NCBI GenBank assembly: GCA_021641225.1
Contig: JAJWXI010000098.1
Span: forward strand, 1-6,453
DNA from: Collinsella aerofaciens
GTDB taxonomy: Bacteria; Actinomycetota; Coriobacteriia; Coriobacteriales; Coriobacteriaceae
Direction of reading: 5' to 3'
DNA length: 6,453 nt
The position numbers were made by a program, and so were the translations under genes. The notes beneath the pieces are model-generated. The model saw only the letters and a program-made list of their open reading frames with translations, did no database searches and was not told the origin of the DNA. The first letter of the stretch is position 1. The number at the start of each line of letters is the position of its first letter. Below, one piece after another: positions 5,144 through 6,453 of the stretch.

Positions 5144-6349
5144 CTACTTGACCTCGATGAGCTCGTACTTGCTCGTGCCCAGGCCGATCTTCTCGGCATG
5201 CGCGATGCACGCGCGCCAGTCGGTGTCGGGATGCGTGATGCAGAAGGGGTCCTTAGCCTGCTCGCCCTCCAGATGCTCGTGGTTGTGCTCCATCTTGGCC
5301 GCACTGTCGGTAAGCTCGGTGTTGGGCAGCGGCTCGGATGCCATGACGGCATCGGCGCAGGCCTGGTCGATGGCGACCGGGTCGAAGCTCGCGAACATGC
5401 CGATGTCGTTGACGATGGGCGTATCGTTTTCGGGATGGCAGTCGCAGTTGGGACTGATGTCCATGGCAAGCGAGATGTGGAAGCTCGGGCGGCCGTCGAC
5501 GACGGCCTTGGTGTACTCGGCGATCTTGCAGTTGAGCACGTCGGCCGCGGCGTCATAGCCGGGCTTGATGCAGTCCTGGTTGCATGCCGCAATGCAGCGG
5601 CCGCAGCCCACGCAGCGATCGTGGTCGATGGCAGCGACGTGGACCGTGCGGGTGTTGCCGTTGGCAAGCTCGCGCTCGCGGGTGTCGTCGAACGAGATAG
5701 CGTTGTGCGCGCAGATCTTTTCGCAGGCACGGCAGCCAACGCAGTGTTCGGTCGAGACGTTCGGCTTGCCGGCGGCATGCTGCTCCATCTTGCCGGCACG
5801 GCTGCCGCCTCCCATGCCCAGGTTCTTCATGGCGCCGCCAAAGCCCGCCTGCTCATGACCCTTAAAGTGCGTAAGGCTGATCACGATATCGGCATCCATA
5901 AGTGCCTGACCGATCTTTGCCTCGCGCACGTACTCGCCGCCCTCGACCGGGACAAGCGCCTCGTCGGTGCCCTTGAGGCCGTCGGCGATGATGATCTGGC
6001 AACCCGTGGCATACGGGGTAAAGCCGTTCTGGTAGGCGGTATCGATGTGCTCGAGCGCGTTTTTGCGGCTACCGACGTAGAGCGTGTTGCAGTCGGTGAG
6101 GAAGGGCTTGCCGCCCAGCTCCTTCACCACGTCGGCGACGGCGCGGGCGTAGTTTGGGCGCAGAAAGCTCAGGTTACCCAGCTCGCCAAAGTGAATCTTG
6201 ATGGCGACGAACTTGTTCTGAAAGTCGATCTGCTCAATGCCGGCGCGGCGAATGAGGCGTTTGAGTTTGTCGAGCTGGCTCTCGCGAGCATGCGTGCGCA
6301 GGTTGGTAAAGTACACCTTAGCGGGCGCTGCGGGTGCAGTTGCGGTCAT
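5144..6349 (-). CDS. DUF362 protein with two [4Fe-4S] ferredoxin motifs
   Basis: The 401-residue product has a DUF362 domain in two parts flanking a bacterial 2x[4Fe-4S] ferredoxin insert. Before the insert are 'VAIKIHFGELGN' (48-59), 'ISLTHFKGHEQAGFGGAMKNLGMG' in part (157-180) and a Gly-rich turn. The cluster motifs are C203-x2-C206-x2-C209-x3-C213 and C246-x2-C249-x2-C252-x3-C256. After it come 'CDCHPEND' (302-309) and 'FASFDPVAIDQA' (319-330), typical of the second DUF362 half. A His-rich patch, 'EHNHEH' (354-359), lies near the C-terminus. No signal peptide or membrane segment is visible, so a cytoplasmic iron-sulfur protein is expected. DUF362 proteins are widespread in anaerobes; a redox role is likely but no reaction is established that I can cite. 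The ATG is supported by GAGGGG eight bases upstream. It is a single gene, convergent with the hydrolase. Confidence 0.92.
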   Translation of the reverse strand: MTATAPAAPAKVYFTNLRTHARESQLDKLKRLIRRAGIEQIDFQNKFVAIKIHFGELGNLSFLRPNYARAVADVVKELGGKPFLTDCNTLYVGSRKNALEHIDTAYQNGFTPYATGCQIIIADGLKGTDEALVPVEGGEYVREAKIGQALMDADIVISLTHFKGHEQAGFGGAMKNLGMGGGSRAGKMEQHAAGKPNVSTEHCVGCRACEKICAHNAISFDDTRERELANGNTRTVHVAAIDHDRCVGCGRCIAACNQDCIKPGYDAAADVLNCKIAEYTKAVVDGRPSFHISLAMDISPNCDCHPENDTPIVNDIGMFASFDPVAIDQACADAVMASEPLPNTELTDSAAKMEHNHEHLEGEQAKDPFCITHPDTDWRACIAHAEKIGLGTSKYELIEVK

Positions 6350-6391
6350 AGATCTATCCCCTCGGTCTATATGGCGTTACAGACATAGAGG

Positions 6392-6422
6392 ATGGTACCC
6401 GGTGAAGTGGGGTTGAAGTCAA
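6392..6422 (-). promoter_or_regulatory. Weak candidate promoter for the DUF362 gene
   Basis: On the minus strand, TTGACT (6417-6422) and TACCAT (6392-6397) are 19 bases apart, longer than ideal. Two ACTTCA direct repeats (complement of 6403-6408 and 6414-6419) are spaced 11 bp, one helical turn, and the upstream one overlaps the -35 hexamer. This could be an activator site that offsets poor spacing. A TATAGA box at 6366-6371 is too near the ribosome site to serve. Confidence 0.3.
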
Positions 6423-6434
6423 GCACGGCCACTC

Positions 6435-6453
6435 ATTGGGGACAGACTTAAAT
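6435..6453. other. Possible edge of a dispersed repeat (TTGGGGACAGACTTAAAT)
   Basis: The last bases of the window, before any gene to the right is visible, contain TTGGGGACAGACTTAAAT. Strings of this kind (GGGGACAGACTT, or AAGTCTGTCCCC on the other strand) are familiar to me from short dispersed palindromes and from sequence near REP-associated transposase genes. Only one arm is visible here, so whether it is part of a repeat cannot be settled. Confidence 0.25.

Noticed and set aside
5137..5799. 220-codon minus-strand frame within the DUF362 gene
   Set aside because: It is Ser/Thr/Arg/Pro-rich low-complexity translation in a shifted frame, with no ribosome site or family motif.
5198..6388. 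396-codon open frame on the plus strand
   Set aside because: It is antisense to the DUF362 gene, whose cysteine motifs and family signatures are clear. The plus-strand product is low-complexity Val/Gly/Asp/His with no motif.

Overview
The window looks like chromosome of a high-GC anaerobic actinobacterium of the class Coriobacteriia, most like Collinsella. This rests on base composition, GAC/GAG/GCC-rich codon use and the type of genes present, not on a database match. It holds seven protein genes, one cut by the window edge. I see no tRNA, rRNA, CRISPR array or complete insertion sequence. No stretch longer than 300 bases lacks a gene.

Positions 1-3860 carry five genes, all on the minus strand. 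Read in their own direction they are: a TrhA/hemolysin III-type seven-helix membrane protein (3860-3177); a CNNM/CorC-type membrane protein with DUF21, a CBS pair and a CorC_HlyC domain (3066-1693); a protein resembling the N-terminal domain of cyanophycin synthetase with an acidic tail (1668-835); a small YtxH-type membrane-anchored protein (698-309); and a PRC-barrel protein that runs off the left edge (309 to before 1). The CNNM and CphA-N-like genes are 24 bp apart and probably co-transcribed. YtxH and PRC-barrel overlap by one base and probably form a second unit, driven by a perfect TATAAT box. The theme of this half is the cell envelope and ion handling, with one poorly understood soluble protein in the middle.

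Positions 3861-4046 are an AT-rich divergent promoter region. It holds a near-consensus promoter for the rightward gene and two copies of a 14-bp imperfect palindrome (GTTGAYGYATYAAC), one over the -35 element and one in the leader, which could be an operator pair. The rightward gene (4047-5012) encodes a membrane-anchored alpha/beta hydrolase with a complete Ser-Asp-His triad.

This gene converges on a minus-strand gene (6349-5144) for a DUF362 protein with two [4Fe-4S] cluster motifs. A perfect 17-bp stem-loop between them (5058-5096) serves as a bidirectional terminator. The last ~100 bases hold the DUF362 leader and, at the very end, a TTGGGGACAGACTTAAAT string that resembles repeat-type sequences.

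Most of the window is ordinary housekeeping or accessory chromosome. The most interesting item is the free-standing CphA-N-like protein, which keeps an HxxEH metal-site motif but has none of the ATP-grasp or Mur-ligase domains that make cyanophycin.
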